A DNA stretch of 64,000 nucleotides from Peribacillus loiseleuriae (GCF_001183985.1 NZ_LFZW01000001.1:745620-809619); one strand, 5' to 3'; shown: positions 8,896 through 18,341, counted from the stretch's first letter. The notes: a model not told the origin generated them from the letters alone. Numbers and translations: made by a program.

Positions 8896-9892
8896 GAATA
8901 ATTCAACTAGCATCGAAATTAGTCGGAATAATAAAAATATATATTGGAAAAATACTCTTTTCGTCATTTTTGACAAAGGTAGTACGACAATAGGACTGGC
9001 TCTTCTCTTTATAATAATGTCCATTATAACAACTGATTTTTTATCAGTTGACAACTTAGTCAATGTAATGCGCCAATCGGCAGTTCTGTGTATTATGGCT
9101 GTAGCCATGACCTTCATTATTATTACAGGTGGAATTGATTTAAGTGCAGGATCACAGCTGGCTGTAAGTGGAGTAGCTGTAAGTGGATTGATTGCTGCAG
9201 GAGTACCAATACCATTGGCAATTCTCATAACGATTATCATTGGTGGGCTAATTGGGTTATTCATGGGCACTGTTATTTCAACACAGAATATTCCGCCATT
9301 TATTGTGACTTTAGCCATGTTGACTATTCTTAGTGGAATCGCATTTGTGTACACCGAAGGAACGCCAATCGTTGTTTCTAATGCTTTATTTCGTGAGATA
9401 GGAAGAGGATTTATTGGGCCTATTCCAACTGCTATTGTGATTATGATTATTGTTGCGATTATTGGCCATTTATTATTATCGCATACACGCTTTGGAAGAT
9501 ATGTTTATACAATTGGAGACAATGAAGAAGCTGCTAGATTATGTGGAATAAATGTAAAACTAGTCAAAACTGGTGTTTATGCTTTTGGTGGGGCTATTAT
9601 GGCGATTGCGGGTATTGTACTTGCTTCCCGTTTGTCATCAGGTTCTCCAAATGCAGGTACAGGTTCAGAATTAGATGCAATAGCTGCTGTTGTTTTAGGT
9701 GGGACAAATCTATTTGGAGGAGAAGGAAAAATTTCTGGAACCTTAATGGGTGTGGCGATTATTTCCATTCTGAACAATGGATTAAATTTATTAAATGTGT
9801 CCTCTTATAATCAGCTAATGATTAAAGGTGTAGTTATACTTTTAGCGGTTTGGTTAAATTCAATTAAAGCAAGAAGAAAGGCTAGCGTATAG
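8888..9892 (+). CDS. Ribose-type ABC transporter permease
   Basis: 334-residue integral membrane subunit of the RbsC class with about ten hydrophobic segments. The family signature is present: FIIITGGIDLSAGS near residue 80, MLTILSGIAF, and the C-terminal ELDAIAAVVLGGTNLFGGEGKISGTLMG region that contacts the ATPase. It starts at GTG 8888 and overlaps the ATPase gene by 8 bases. Two such subunits presumably dimerise to form the channel. The next gene begins 6 bases after the stop, so it is part of the same transcript. Confidence 0.93.
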   Translation: MLKNNSTSIEISRNNKNIYWKNTLFVIFDKGSTTIGLALLFIIMSIITTDFLSVDNLVNVMRQSAVLCIMAVAMTFIIITGGIDLSAGSQLAVSGVAVSGLIAAGVPIPLAILITIIIGGLIGLFMGTVISTQNIPPFIVTLAMLTILSGIAFVYTEGTPIVVSNALFREIGRGFIGPIPTAIVIMIIVAIIGHLLLSHTRFGRYVYTIGDNEEAARLCGINVKLVKTGVYAFGGAIMAIAGIVLASRLSSGSPNAGTGSELDAIAAVVLGGTNLFGGEGKISGTLMGVAIISILNNGLNLLNVSSYNQLMIKGVVILLAVWLNSIKARRKASV

Positions 9893-9898
9893 GTGATA

Positions 9899-10741
9899 AT
9901 GATGAGTGGTGGTATATTTCCTGAAAAGAAATTTGTATTAGAAAATATTTTTCATGTGAGTAAGCCGATTATTGGAATGGTTCATTTAAAACCACTCCCC
10001 GGCGCACCTCATTATAAAGGTGAAAGCGTTGATGAGATGATTGAATTTGCCTTGGAGGATGTTCGTCGCTTGGAAGAAGGAGGGATAGATGGATTGCAAA
10101 TAGAAAATGCATGGGATATCCCTTTCCCGAAGCCAGGAGATTTTAGCTTTGAAACAGTTGCAGCTATGACTGCTGTCGGAGTAGAGATTGCAAAAGCTAC
10201 AAAGCTACCTCTTGGAGTCAATTGTTTAGCAAATGCGGTCATTCCAGCCATTGCAATTGCAAAAGCGTGTAAAGCCAAGTGGGTAAGATCGAATCAATGG
10301 GTAAATGCGTACGTTGCTAATGAGGGAATTGTAGAAGGTGCCTCAGCAAGCGCAATGAGATATAAAGCAAATCTTTACGGTGACGATATTAAAATCATGG
10401 CTGATGTTCATGTGAAACATGGAAGTCATTCCATCGTGGCAGACCGCAGCCTAGCAGAACAAACAAGGGATAATGAGTTTTTTGATGCAGATATATTAAT
10501 TGCGACAGGAAATAGAACAGGTGACGAAACGTCGTTAGATGAACTTGTGGGAATAAAAGAGAATGCTAGTTTACCTGTAATAATTGGCAGTGGAATGACT
10601 GATCAAAATGCAAAGAAAATCCTCTCCATAGCTGATGGAGCAATTGTCGGGAGTTCATTAAAAGAAAACGGAAATTGGTGGGAGAGAGTAGAGGTAGAAA
10701 GAGTTAAGAAGTTCATGGACGAAGTTCATTCACTCCGATAG
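9899..10741 (+). CDS. BtpA/SgcQ-family TIM-barrel protein
   Basis: 280 residues, BtpA family (PF03437). Typical segments are IGMVHLKPLPGAPHY at the N-terminus, GIDGLQIENAWDIPF, LPLGVNCLANAVIPAIAIA, and the phosphate-loop-like C-terminus LPVIIGSGMTDQNAKKIL then ADGAIVGSSLKENG. This is a TIM barrel resembling phosphoribosylanthranilate-isomerase-like enzymes; members are named for photosystem I biogenesis in cyanobacteria or for the SgcQ sugar operon, but the reaction in non-photosynthetic bacteria is not established. The ATG at 9899 is preferred because AGGTGA ends just before it (an in-frame GTG lies inside that site). Its position between transporter and PfkB kinase suggests an aldolase or isomerase on a sugar phosphate. 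Confidence 0.88.
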   Translation: MMSGGIFPEKKFVLENIFHVSKPIIGMVHLKPLPGAPHYKGESVDEMIEFALEDVRRLEEGGIDGLQIENAWDIPFPKPGDFSFETVAAMTAVGVEIAKATKLPLGVNCLANAVIPAIAIAKACKAKWVRSNQWVNAYVANEGIVEGASASAMRYKANLYGDDIKIMADVHVKHGSHSIVADRSLAEQTRDNEFFDADILIATGNRTGDETSLDELVGIKENASLPVIIGSGMTDQNAKKILSIADGAIVGSSLKENGNWWERVEVERVKKFMDEVHSLR

Positions 10742-10756
10742 ATTAGAGGTCTTAAC

Positions 10757-11650
10757 ATGGTAAAGGTTGCTATACATGGTTTTATTAATATAGATATAAT
10801 TGGCCTTGTAGATAAATTTACAGAAATCGATCAGGAGACCAAACTTAAGAACCTTCAAATAACCCCGGGCGGGTCAGCAGCGAATGTCGCTGTTGGTCTC
10901 TCCCGTTTGGGGGAGGAGGTTTATTTTTTAGGTGCGATTGGTGATGATATCTATACGTCCTATCTTTTGGGAAATTTGGAGAATACTAAACTAGATTATG
11001 TCCAAATAATTAAGGGGAAGCCTTCAGGAACGGCAATGGCATTAGTAGATGGTTCTGGTTTAAGAACAATGTATACCTATCCAGGCGCAAATGAAAACTA
11101 TAATCTTGAAATTGTACCACAGGAATTTTATGAGGAAATTACACTTTTACATTTAAGTAGTCCAGATTCAGAAGTCGCTGAATCATTCTTTCAATGGAAA
11201 GAAGAGAATATAAATCTCAAGATTTCTTTAGATCCTAGTACTTTATTAACGAAGAAGGGCTTGTCTTATTTATTGCCCATACTGTTGAAAACAGATATTC
11301 TGTTTGTCAATCGTTCTGAACTAAATGATTTGTTCCCAGAACAAAATATTGATTCTTCCATTAGGAAGCTACATGAATTAGGTATCAAGCAAGTTTTTAT
11401 TAAATTAGGAAAAGAGGGAGCTCTTTCAAGCGTTTTCTCAGGAGGAACTTACAAACGAATACAGCTACCCGCTCTACAGGTAGAAGCAATAGATTCAACT
11501 GGTTCAGGAGATGCTTTTGCAGTAGGTGCACTATATGGAATCATACGAGAATGGCCACAGGAGTTGATTTTACAGACAGGAATTAATTTAGGAGGCAGGG
11601 TAGTATCTCAGATTGGTTCTAGAAAAGGGCTGCCTTTGACGCTTGAATAG
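10757..11650 (+). CDS. PfkB-family carbohydrate kinase
   Basis: 297-residue PfkB-fold kinase, second kinase of this locus. Seen: N-terminal HGFINIDIIG, substrate loop GGSAANVAVGLSRLG at about residues 38-52, GAIGDD, and catalytic DSTGSGDAFAVGA near 252-264. It differs from ribokinase at 3059 in the substrate loop (GGSAANVA versus GGKGANQA) and in lacking NPAPA, so the two probably use different sugars or nucleosides. It begins 15 bases after the BtpA-family gene. It would phosphorylate the imported sugar or a deacylated product; the BtpA-like barrel would then act on the phosphate. That order is inferred from operon context. Confidence 0.88.
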   Translation: MVKVAIHGFINIDIIGLVDKFTEIDQETKLKNLQITPGGSAANVAVGLSRLGEEVYFLGAIGDDIYTSYLLGNLENTKLDYVQIIKGKPSGTAMALVDGSGLRTMYTYPGANENYNLEIVPQEFYEEITLLHLSSPDSEVAESFFQWKEENINLKISLDPSTLLTKKGLSYLLPILLKTDILFVNRSELNDLFPEQNIDSSIRKLHELGIKQVFIKLGKEGALSSVFSGGTYKRIQLPALQVEAIDSTGSGDAFAVGALYGIIREWPQELILQTGINLGGRVVSQIGSRKGLPLTLE

Positions 11651-11663
11651 GAGGGGAGTTAGA

Positions 11664-12848
11664 TTGGAAATAGAAAATGTATTTAAACATATTGATGATG
11701 ATAATGCAATATTATTTTTACAATCATTAATTCAAGTGAATACAATAAATCCACCCGGGATGGAAAAAGCACTAGCTGATTTAATAAGCCTTCGTTTACG
11801 TGAATCTGGCCTATTGATCCATTCTGATGTTGTTGAAGAAAATAGAGAAAATTTAATTGTTTCATATTCAAGTGAAGAGCCATTAACTAAAAACTCAAAA
11901 ACATTGGTTTACAGCGGTCATTTTGACACTGTTCCCGTTGGAAATGTAGAATGGATTCTTCCGGTCTTTGAGGGCAAACAAGTAGGAAATCGAATATATG
12001 GACGGGGCTCCTCTGATATGAAAAGTGGAGTAGCTGCAATGGTTTTAGCAATTGAGTGTATACAAAAAGCAGGAGTAAAATTGAATGGAAATCTACAATT
12101 CATTGGAACAGTTGGGGAAGAAGTAAATTGTATTGGTGCTAAAGAAGTACTTAAAAAAGGTCAAATCGACCGAGCTACAGCTATTGTAATTAGTGAACCT
12201 ACCTCAAACCAGGTGGTTGTTGCACACAAAGGGGCACTTTGGCTTGAGATCTCTATGTATGGTAAAACAGCTCACGGTTCAATGCCATCTCATGGGATTA
12301 ATGCAATATTGGCTATAAATCAATTTATTAATGAACTAAACAATTATAATATTCGTTATGAACGACATGATATTTTAGGAGATTCTACATTAAATATAGG
12401 AATGATTAAAGGCGGAGTAGGTCCAAATATAGTGCCTGATCAGTGCAAAATTACAATTGATATTCGAACTGTGCCAGGGCAAAACCATCAGGAGATTATC
12501 GAAAAAATAAATGAACTCTTACAAAAAGTATCTGAGGAAATGAACGTTTCTTATAAAATTGATGTCATAAACAACTTAGGATCTGTATATACTTCGCCCG
12601 ATCAACCATTTATTCAGACAGCTTTGGATAATGCACAAGCATATTTGCAAAAAGATCCTTATCTAGGGGGAGTTAATTATTATACAGATGGGTCTATCTA
12701 TAGGAATCATCTTCAAAATGTTCCGATATTAATCTGTGGACCAGGAGAGCCTACGGTGGCTCATCAGCCCGATGAATGGGTTGACATACAAAAATATCTA
12801 GACTCCATTCGGTTTTATATTTCCCTCGCTATTAATTATTTAAAGTAA
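11664..12848 (+). CDS. M20-family metallohydrolase (ArgE/DapE type) 2
   Basis: 394-residue zinc deacylase/peptidase, last gene of the operon. M20 motifs in order: SGHFDTVPVG (about residue 86), GRGSSDMKSG, GTVGEEVNCIG, SEPTS, the lid-domain HGSMPSHG, and terminal GPGEPTVAHQPDEW. Start chosen as TTG 11664: AGGAGG at 11649-11654 lies 9 bases upstream, whereas the upstream in-frame TTG at 11643 would sit inside the previous gene and before that site. No terminator is seen after it; the sequence runs into an IS3 remnant. Partner to the M20 enzyme at 5079. Having two amide-splitting enzymes in a sugar-import operon points to an N-acyl or aminoacyl sugar substrate, as a hypothesis. Confidence 0.9.
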   Translation: MEIENVFKHIDDDNAILFLQSLIQVNTINPPGMEKALADLISLRLRESGLLIHSDVVEENRENLIVSYSSEEPLTKNSKTLVYSGHFDTVPVGNVEWILPVFEGKQVGNRIYGRGSSDMKSGVAAMVLAIECIQKAGVKLNGNLQFIGTVGEEVNCIGAKEVLKKGQIDRATAIVISEPTSNQVVVAHKGALWLEISMYGKTAHGSMPSHGINAILAINQFINELNNYNIRYERHDILGDSTLNIGMIKGGVGPNIVPDQCKITIDIRTVPGQNHQEIIEKINELLQKVSEEMNVSYKIDVINNLGSVYTSPDQPFIQTALDNAQAYLQKDPYLGGVNYYTDGSIYRNHLQNVPILICGPGEPTVAHQPDEWVDIQKYLDSIRFYISLAINYLK

Positions 12849-12865
12849 AAGAATATAAAACTCGA

Positions 12866-13135
12866 AAAATGAATTGAACCCTATAAAGTAAACAGTTTAA
12901 TAAAAAGAGATTTTGCATTCTATGCTGTGATGAGATGACCTCGTATTGTGCCGGAGTCATCTTTTGTAAATTCCACTGCTTTCGTGTTGTATTGTCATAG
13001 TTGATATACGTCTCAATCATTCGTTTTAACTCTTCCAGATTATTAAGTGCTTGTTTATATTCAACTTCATCCTTTAAATGACCAAAAAACGATTCCATTG
13101 GTGCGTTATCTAAGCAGTTTCCAAGATGTTAGTCT
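12866..13135 (-). pseudogene. IS3-family (IS150-like) OrfB transposase remnant
   Basis: C-terminal end of an IS3-type transposase on the minus strand. Reading from about 13127 leftwards gives NCLDNAPMESFFGHLKDE, then NYDNTTRKQWNLQKMTPAQY, the conserved last part of the integrase core including the DNAPMESFF block with its catalytic glutamate. Upstream catalytic aspartates are missing. The left end near 12870-12895 has the kind of TTTACTTTATAGGGTTCAATT end seen in this family. Sequence 13136-13381 keeps an open minus frame (13106-13357) that I do not recognise; it may be further transposase debris. The insertion lies directly after the ABC/hydrolase operon and may have removed its terminator. 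Confidence 0.75.
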
Positions 13136-13381
13136 TACTGTTGAACCATGCCACTTATCCGTAGCATTTTTCTGACCAGGTGCAGGATATTCTTCATTAA
13201 CCAATTCTTTCGCAATTGTCCGCTTGATTTTTAGAGGGAAGCACCTAGTCCTATTTTTAAAAGAAGTATCAAAGAACAACTCAATGTTCTTGATACTTCT
13301 TTCTTCAATTTTATTATGCCATGATTTTTGTTCTATTGGAGGTACCATAGGAAGCATACCAAGGCGTTTGTAGCTTCTCTC

Positions 13382-14572
13382 TTATGCTGCTTTTTTTTGT
13401 TTTTGGTCTAAGCGATGACTTAAGAAAGTTAGAAGACTTGCAAAGATAGCAAGTAGCCCACCGACCAAAGTCACATTCATCAAATTTCCCTGATGGTAAA
13501 CCATTCCGCCTAATGCGGAACCAAAGGCGATACCGACATTGCTTGCTACTGGCATCAGTGAAGCTGCTAATCCTGTAGCTTTTGGTTGATAAATATCGGC
13601 AAGATCTATCAAATAAAGCTGGGTAGATGTTGTTAAAAGGATGGCCATTAATGACATCAAGCTAATGTTAACCAATCCAAAGATAAAATTATTTGTCGTC
13701 CAATATAAACTGATCAGAACAATGGCTTGAATCAGGAAAACAAACCGAAGGCGTCCGATAGCATTGTAGCTAGCAATTTTACCAGCGAGTATGTTGCTGA
13801 AAATAGAAATAAATCCGTAGCCAAACAAGATCAGACTGATTGAACTACTTGGTGCTTCCATTCCTTTCAGGATCGGAACAAGATACGTATAAACAGCATA
13901 CGTCGCTCCAAATCCAAGAGATGGAATGAAAAAAGCCATTAAGATTCGTGGGTGTGTTAACAAAGAAAATTGATCACGCATCGAACTGCGAATTGGACTG
14001 TGCATAGTAGGCAAAATGAAGAAAGATGCCAAAAACGCAATTCCGCCGAGAAAAGTTGTTAACAGGAAGGTTGCATTCCAGTTGTACCATTCAGCGATGA
14101 CAGTGCCTATTGGTACTCCAATCACGTTTGCAAGAGTAAAACCACCGAAAACGAATGATATAGCAAGTCCACGTTTTGCGATTGGCATGGTTTCACTTGC
14201 AACAATCATGGCAAGTGAAATTAAGACTCCTGTTACAATCGCAGTCATCATCCGAAGTGCAAGGAGTATGATGTAGCTCGTCGAAATCACGCACAAAGCA
14301 TTCAGGATGATGAACGAACCTATCAAAAACAACATCCATTTACGCTTTGGAAAATGGCTTGTTGCCGACATCACGAGTGGTGTGGCAATGGCAAACGTAA
14401 TTGCAAACGCAGAAACGAGTGTCCCTGCTTTTGCATTTGTTATATGGAGACTCGAGGAAATATCGGTTAAGATCCCGATGATAACAAATTCGCTTGTCCC
14501 GAGAACAAATGTTAATAAAGTAAGTGTTAAGATGAGTAACCAATGTCGCTTGGATAATTTTGTGTCGTGCAT
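13382..14572 (-). CDS. MFS transporter, DHA1 drug/sugar efflux type
   Basis: 396-residue membrane protein with twelve predicted hydrophobic segments. It opens with a short cytoplasmic tail, then LLTFVLGTSEFVIIGILTDI, the TM1 signature of the DHA1 group (YdhP/AraJ/PbuE-like proteins). Further signs are ATPLVMSATSHFPKRKWM (loop 2-3 motif A-like) and the TM5 segment VIGVPIGTVIAEWYNWNATF, similar to the antiporter motif C region. Such proteins export drugs, purines or sugars in exchange for protons. It is monocistronic and converges with the IS3 remnant; direction is opposite to the ABC operon. Substrate not predictable. Base use resembles the neighbours. Confidence 0.87.
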   Translation of the reverse strand: MHDTKLSKRHWLLILTLTLLTFVLGTSEFVIIGILTDISSSLHITNAKAGTLVSAFAITFAIATPLVMSATSHFPKRKWMLFLIGSFIILNALCVISTSYIILLALRMMTAIVTGVLISLAMIVASETMPIAKRGLAISFVFGGFTLANVIGVPIGTVIAEWYNWNATFLLTTFLGGIAFLASFFILPTMHSPIRSSMRDQFSLLTHPRILMAFFIPSLGFGATYAVYTYLVPILKGMEAPSSSISLILFGYGFISIFSNILAGKIASYNAIGRLRFVFLIQAIVLISLYWTTNNFIFGLVNISLMSLMAILLTTSTQLYLIDLADIYQPKATGLAASLMPVASNVGIAFGSALGGMVYHQGNLMNVTLVGGLLAIFASLLTFLSHRLDQKQKKAA

Positions 14573-15140
14573 AAATACCTCTTTTCTTAGATGAATGTAA
14601 ATGTGTCACAGGGTAGATAAACAATCTAATTATCATACCATAAAACATTTTTACGAGGAAAACCCTTGCTTAGTTATCGCTGATTATTTCTATAAAAATT
14701 GATTAACGATAAGAAGTCCGTTTTATAGAAACATCATTAAATAAAACTCAAACCTGGTTCATTACTTTAAAAGGCATTAACTAAATAGCAAAACGTACTT
14801 ATTTCAAGATACTTTCTGTCATGTAAGACAAACTATGGAGAACCGCACCATAAGTAAATGAGGTTTTTGTAGTTTTGGGATACTGAAACGATAATCCTTT
14901 AAAAAAATCTAAAAATAATTTGGTAAATAACGGATTAACTCCCTGTCGCAAAACTAAAAACTATATTGTGAAGCCCTAGTTTTTGCGCTTCATGTATCAC
15001 TAACAAGTCCGTTTTGAATAAGTTCTTGAAAATAAAAATAACAAATGGCTCAGTTCATTTCATTGATAGTTTGTACATAAACATAAATATCGAATGTATT
15101 CGTTATCTAAAATTCTATTAAATTGCTTGTTCTTAGAAGC
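14573..15140. other. Intergenic, no gene; copy of a short dispersed motif
   Basis: No supported ORF. Around 14835-14875 is GGAGAACCGCACCATAAG followed by TAAATGAGG, a short motif that recurs in degraded form near 21678-21700 and 29890-29925. The rest is AT-rich with no hairpin of note until the terminator at 15141. Confidence 0.5.
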
Positions 15141-15177
15141 AAAAAGGCAACAAGTTCTTGTAACCTGTTGCCTTTTT
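15141..15177 (-). terminator. Rho-independent terminator of the siderophore ABC operon
   Basis: AAAAAGGCAACA (15141-15152) pairs perfectly with TGTTGCCTTTTT (15166-15177), loop 13 bases. On the minus strand the stem is followed by a T-rich stretch. It lies 63 bases after the stop of the binding-protein gene. Confidence 0.85.
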
Positions 15178-15239
15178 GTTGCTATTATTTTTTATGGAAA
15201 TATTCATCAGAAAGTTTAAACTGAAAATATATTCAGATT

Positions 15240-16154
15240 CTATTTAGAAAATATTTCTTTTGCATGATCCATTGCCATTTTATTTCCTAATGCAGAATAA
15301 TCAAGCCATGGCTGATCAGGAATTAGATAAACTTGGTTTTCTTTAACAGCTTTCAAACCTTTCCAGATTGCTGTTTTTTCTAATTCATTAAAAGCTGTTT
15401 TCGCTTCATCATCTCTGTTGACGATGACAAAAATTGCATCTGCATCAAAATCTGGAAGGACTTCTTGAGAGATCACTTCAAAAGGTTGGTTTTTGTCGAT
15501 ATTTTCAATACCATTCGCAGGTTTCAATCCTAAATCTTGAAATAGAATGGGTCCCATAGGCCTTTTTGTGCCAAACACTCGTAGTTCTTTGGCTGTAATA
15601 CGAATTGCCATTACCTTATTATCTTCTCCAAACTTTTTCTTAATTAAAGCTTGAACTTCTTTACTTTCCTTTTCATAATCTGCAATAAATTGTTGTGCTT
15701 GTTTTTCTTGATTAACCAGTTTCCCTATTGATAATAAATGATCTCTCCAAGTTCCTTCGTCTAGATCAAATACATGGGTAGGTGCAATTTTTTCATATTT
15801 TGAGATATCTTGTCCAGAAAATTCTTTATCAAGATAAATAACAGATGGTTTTAATTCTAATATTGCTTCCATATCTGGATCTTTAACAATTCCAAGTTTT
15901 TTTGTATTTTTTAACTGTTCTTTTACATGTGGTAGAAAATCTTTTAAATCTCCTCCGATAACTGAACCTACCGGCGTAATACCTAAAGCAAGCAAATCAT
16001 TCGTTAAATGTATAGAAAGTGAAGCAATTCTTGGTTCTTCACTATTTTCTTTTTCCGTACCTGTTGCTGTTTTAGTGTTTGAATTATTTTGTCCACACGC
16101 CGATAACATAAGCATTAGAATAAAACTGATAAAAATGATAAATTTCTTTTTCAT
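15240..16154 (-). CDS. Iron-siderophore ABC transporter binding lipoprotein
   Basis: 304-residue FecB/FepB-class binding protein. Signal peptide with lipobox LSAC anchors it to the membrane. The mature domain shows PRIASLSIHLTNDLLALGITPVG, LELKPSVIYLD and the long linker helix typical of type III binding folds, ending DYSALGNKMAMDHAKEIF. I start at ATG 16154, since AGGAGTGG precedes it; an in-frame GTG 9 bases upstream lies inside that ribosome site. Third gene of an operon with two FecCD permeases under a Fur box, close in composition to the Bacillus yfiY/fhuD type that takes up hydroxamate or citrate-hydroxamate siderophores. No ATPase gene accompanies it; a shared FhuC/YusV-like ATPase elsewhere is likely. 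Confidence 0.9.
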   Translation of the reverse strand: MKKKFIIFISFILMLMLSACGQNNSNTKTATGTEKENSEEPRIASLSIHLTNDLLALGITPVGSVIGGDLKDFLPHVKEQLKNTKKLGIVKDPDMEAILELKPSVIYLDKEFSGQDISKYEKIAPTHVFDLDEGTWRDHLLSIGKLVNQEKQAQQFIADYEKESKEVQALIKKKFGEDNKVMAIRITAKELRVFGTKRPMGPILFQDLGLKPANGIENIDKNQPFEVISQEVLPDFDADAIFVIVNRDDEAKTAFNELEKTAIWKGLKAVKENQVYLIPDQPWLDYSALGNKMAMDHAKEIFSK

Positions 16155-16176
16155 AATTTCCACTCCTGTTCAATAA

Positions 16177-17193
16177 TTATTTTGTTTTAGCAAGTAAATA
16201 AAGAAAATAGGGTGTACCTATTGCCGCAACGACTATACCTGCCGGAATTGCATTTGGCTGAAAGATAGAACGTCCAATGGTGTCAGAAAGCACTAGTATT
16301 ATTAACCCAATCAATCCTGACAGAGGAAGAAAATGTTGGTACATAGTCCCCACTAATCGACGAGCAAGATGAGGTGCAACAAGACCAATAAAGCCGATCC
16401 CACCTGCCATTGCTACACTAGCACAAGATAAACCAACAGCAGCTGCCAATAGAAGTATTCGATTTTTTTCAACGGAAACACCTAAACCGGATGCAATATC
16501 ATCACCCAAAGATAATGCATTAAGCGTTTTGGATTTAATCCAAGTGAAAGGCGCTAAAATTAAAATCCAAGGAAGAAGAGCCATTACATTTATCCAATCT
16601 CTTCCCCAAATGTTGCCAACTAACCATCTAGATGCAAATGAATATGTTTCTTCATTAAGACGAAGAGAGAAAAAAAGTGTAATGGCACTAAATCCAGCAG
16701 AAATGGCAATTCCTACGAGAATAAGTCGGATTGGTAATAATCCTTTATATCGGTCATAGGCCAATAAGACAATTAATAATGCTGTTAAAGCTCCTCCTCC
16801 AAATGTAAATAATGGAATGAAAAGAGCTATATTTTTATCCATTGAATGAAAGTATGTAACAAAGATAATAAGACCAAAAGCTGCCCCTGCATGTAATCCT
16901 AGTATGCCTGGATCTGCTAAGTGATTACGAGATAATCCTTGTAATATTGCACCGGAAATCCCTAAACCTATTCCAGCTAACATTGTAATTAATATTCGAG
17001 GCATACGATAATCAAATAATACTGTAGAACTTTCAAAATCCCCTTGTCCTAAAAAAGTTTGAATGATCTTTAGTGGTGAAATCTTGAGTGTTCCTGTATT
17101 TAAACTAAGTAGAACGACTATTACACTAATAAAAATAAATACAGTGGTGACAATAAAAGCCCTCTTGTTATCTTTGTTCAGTAGGTAGTTCAC
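16177..17193 (-). CDS. FecCD-family siderophore permease, second subunit
   Basis: 338 residues with about nine to ten hydrophobic helices. Family marks include YRMPRILITMLAGIGLGISGAILQ near residue 65-90, NHLADPGILGLHAGAAFG, the ATPase-coupling loop LGDDIASGLGV and the C-terminal GGIGFIGLVAPHLARRLVG followed by IPAGIVVAAIGTPYFLYLL. Together with the permease at 17194 it forms the membrane channel for iron-siderophore import. Its start codon follows directly on the stop of the first permease, so translation is likely coupled; the binding-protein gene follows 22 bases later. Confidence 0.92.
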   Translation of the reverse strand: MNYLLNKDNKRAFIVTTVFIFISVIVVLLSLNTGTLKISPLKIIQTFLGQGDFESSTVLFDYRMPRILITMLAGIGLGISGAILQGLSRNHLADPGILGLHAGAAFGLIIFVTYFHSMDKNIALFIPLFTFGGGALTALLIVLLAYDRYKGLLPIRLILVGIAISAGFSAITLFFSLRLNEETYSFASRWLVGNIWGRDWINVMALLPWILILAPFTWIKSKTLNALSLGDDIASGLGVSVEKNRILLLAAAVGLSCASVAMAGGIGFIGLVAPHLARRLVGTMYQHFLPLSGLIGLIILVLSDTIGRSIFQPNAIPAGIVVAAIGTPYFLYLLAKTK

Positions 17194-18237
17194 TTATAGG
17201 CCCCTCCCAACCTTACGAGCAATATATAAGAAGAAAGGAACGCCAACAAGAGCTGTCATAATCCCAATAGCTAGCTCACGAGGTGGGTCTACTATCCGAG
17301 CCCCCAAGTCAGCTAAAATTAATAATATAGCGCCTAACAATGCTGACATCGGAATAATTAGCTGATAATTCCCGCCAACTAACTTTCTTGAAATATGAGG
17401 AATAACAAGACCGACAAATCCTATTGAACCAACAGCAGAAACAGAAACCCCTGCTAAAATGACAGCGGCTATTATTCCAACTAACCTGACACGATTCGTT
17501 TTTACTCCCAAATTCGCTGCGGTGTCCTCTCCGAGAGAAAGAAGCGAGACGGATCGACCTAAAAATATCCCCAAAATAATAGTAGCGAGAATAATAGGAA
17601 GTAATACTTTTAAATGCGCCCATTTAATTCCCGCTACTCCTCCTGCATACCAAAAAGCTAAATCTTGACTTAGATTGAAGTAAATGGCTACTCCGGTACT
17701 TAGTGAATGCAAAAATGCTGCAACTACTGCACCAGAAATGGTAAGTTTAATTGGTGTTAACCCTCCGGGAGCAGCAGAGCTAATCAGGAAAATCAACAAT
17801 GTGCTTATTAGTGCACCAACAAATGAAAAAACCATCAGAAGAGAGTAGGGGATACTTGGAAAAAAGGCGAAACAAAGTGCAACCACCAACATTGCACCTC
17901 CGTTAATTCCAAGAATTCCGGCATCAGCTAATGGATTTCGGGTTATTCCTTGCATCAACGCTCCTGATACTGCAAAAGCAGCTCCAATAACAGCAGCTCC
18001 AATCACACGTGGAAAACGCAACTCATGAATAATCTGTTGTTGTGTAACCGTTGGATTATAATCAAATATAGCAGACCAAACAGTATGGAAAGTCAATTGC
18101 TTTGCTCCAAAAGTTACAGCTAAAACCATACATAACAATACTCCTAAAATTATCGAGCTAAAAAGAGCGATCATTAGATAATTTCGAGCATTCATTTTCA
18201 GGATTCTAGAAGAAAAGCAGTTTAACATAAATCTCAT
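17194..18237 (-). CDS. FecCD-family siderophore permease, first subunit
   Basis: 347-residue membrane permease, first gene of the operon. Signature pieces: LRFPRVIGAAVIGAAFAVSGALMQ, NPLADAGILGINGGAM, LGEDTAANLGV (ATPase coupling) and AVGSIGFVGLVIPHISRKLVG, ending in REL AIGIMTALVGVPFFLYIA-like sequence. It pairs with the permease at 16177. N-terminal start is taken at 18237; an AAGGATGAG-like ribosome site lies just upstream on the minus strand, and a Fur box about 120 bp upstream controls the operon. The substrate is a ferric siderophore by family; the exact one is not readable. Confidence 0.92.
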   Translation of the reverse strand: MRFMLNCFSSRILKMNARNYLMIALFSSIILGVLLCMVLAVTFGAKQLTFHTVWSAIFDYNPTVTQQQIIHELRFPRVIGAAVIGAAFAVSGALMQGITRNPLADAGILGINGGAMLVVALCFAFFPSIPYSLLMVFSFVGALISTLLIFLISSAAPGGLTPIKLTISGAVVAAFLHSLSTGVAIYFNLSQDLAFWYAGGVAGIKWAHLKVLLPIILATIILGIFLGRSVSLLSLGEDTAANLGVKTNRVRLVGIIAAVILAGVSVSAVGSIGFVGLVIPHISRKLVGGNYQLIIPMSALLGAILLILADLGARIVDPPRELAIGIMTALVGVPFFLYIARKVGRGL

Positions 18238-18341
18238 CCTTCAATTTAAGTATATAGAATTAAATCAAATTAGATTAAAACTCCACCATCTATTCGTGGA
18301 TTTTAGAAATTAAGATTTTCCTTTGTTTGTAATCTACTAAA

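Noticed and set aside
13106..13357. Minus-strand open frame as a gene
   Set aside because: No ribosome site or known similarity, lies in IS debris between an IS3 remnant and the MFS gene.
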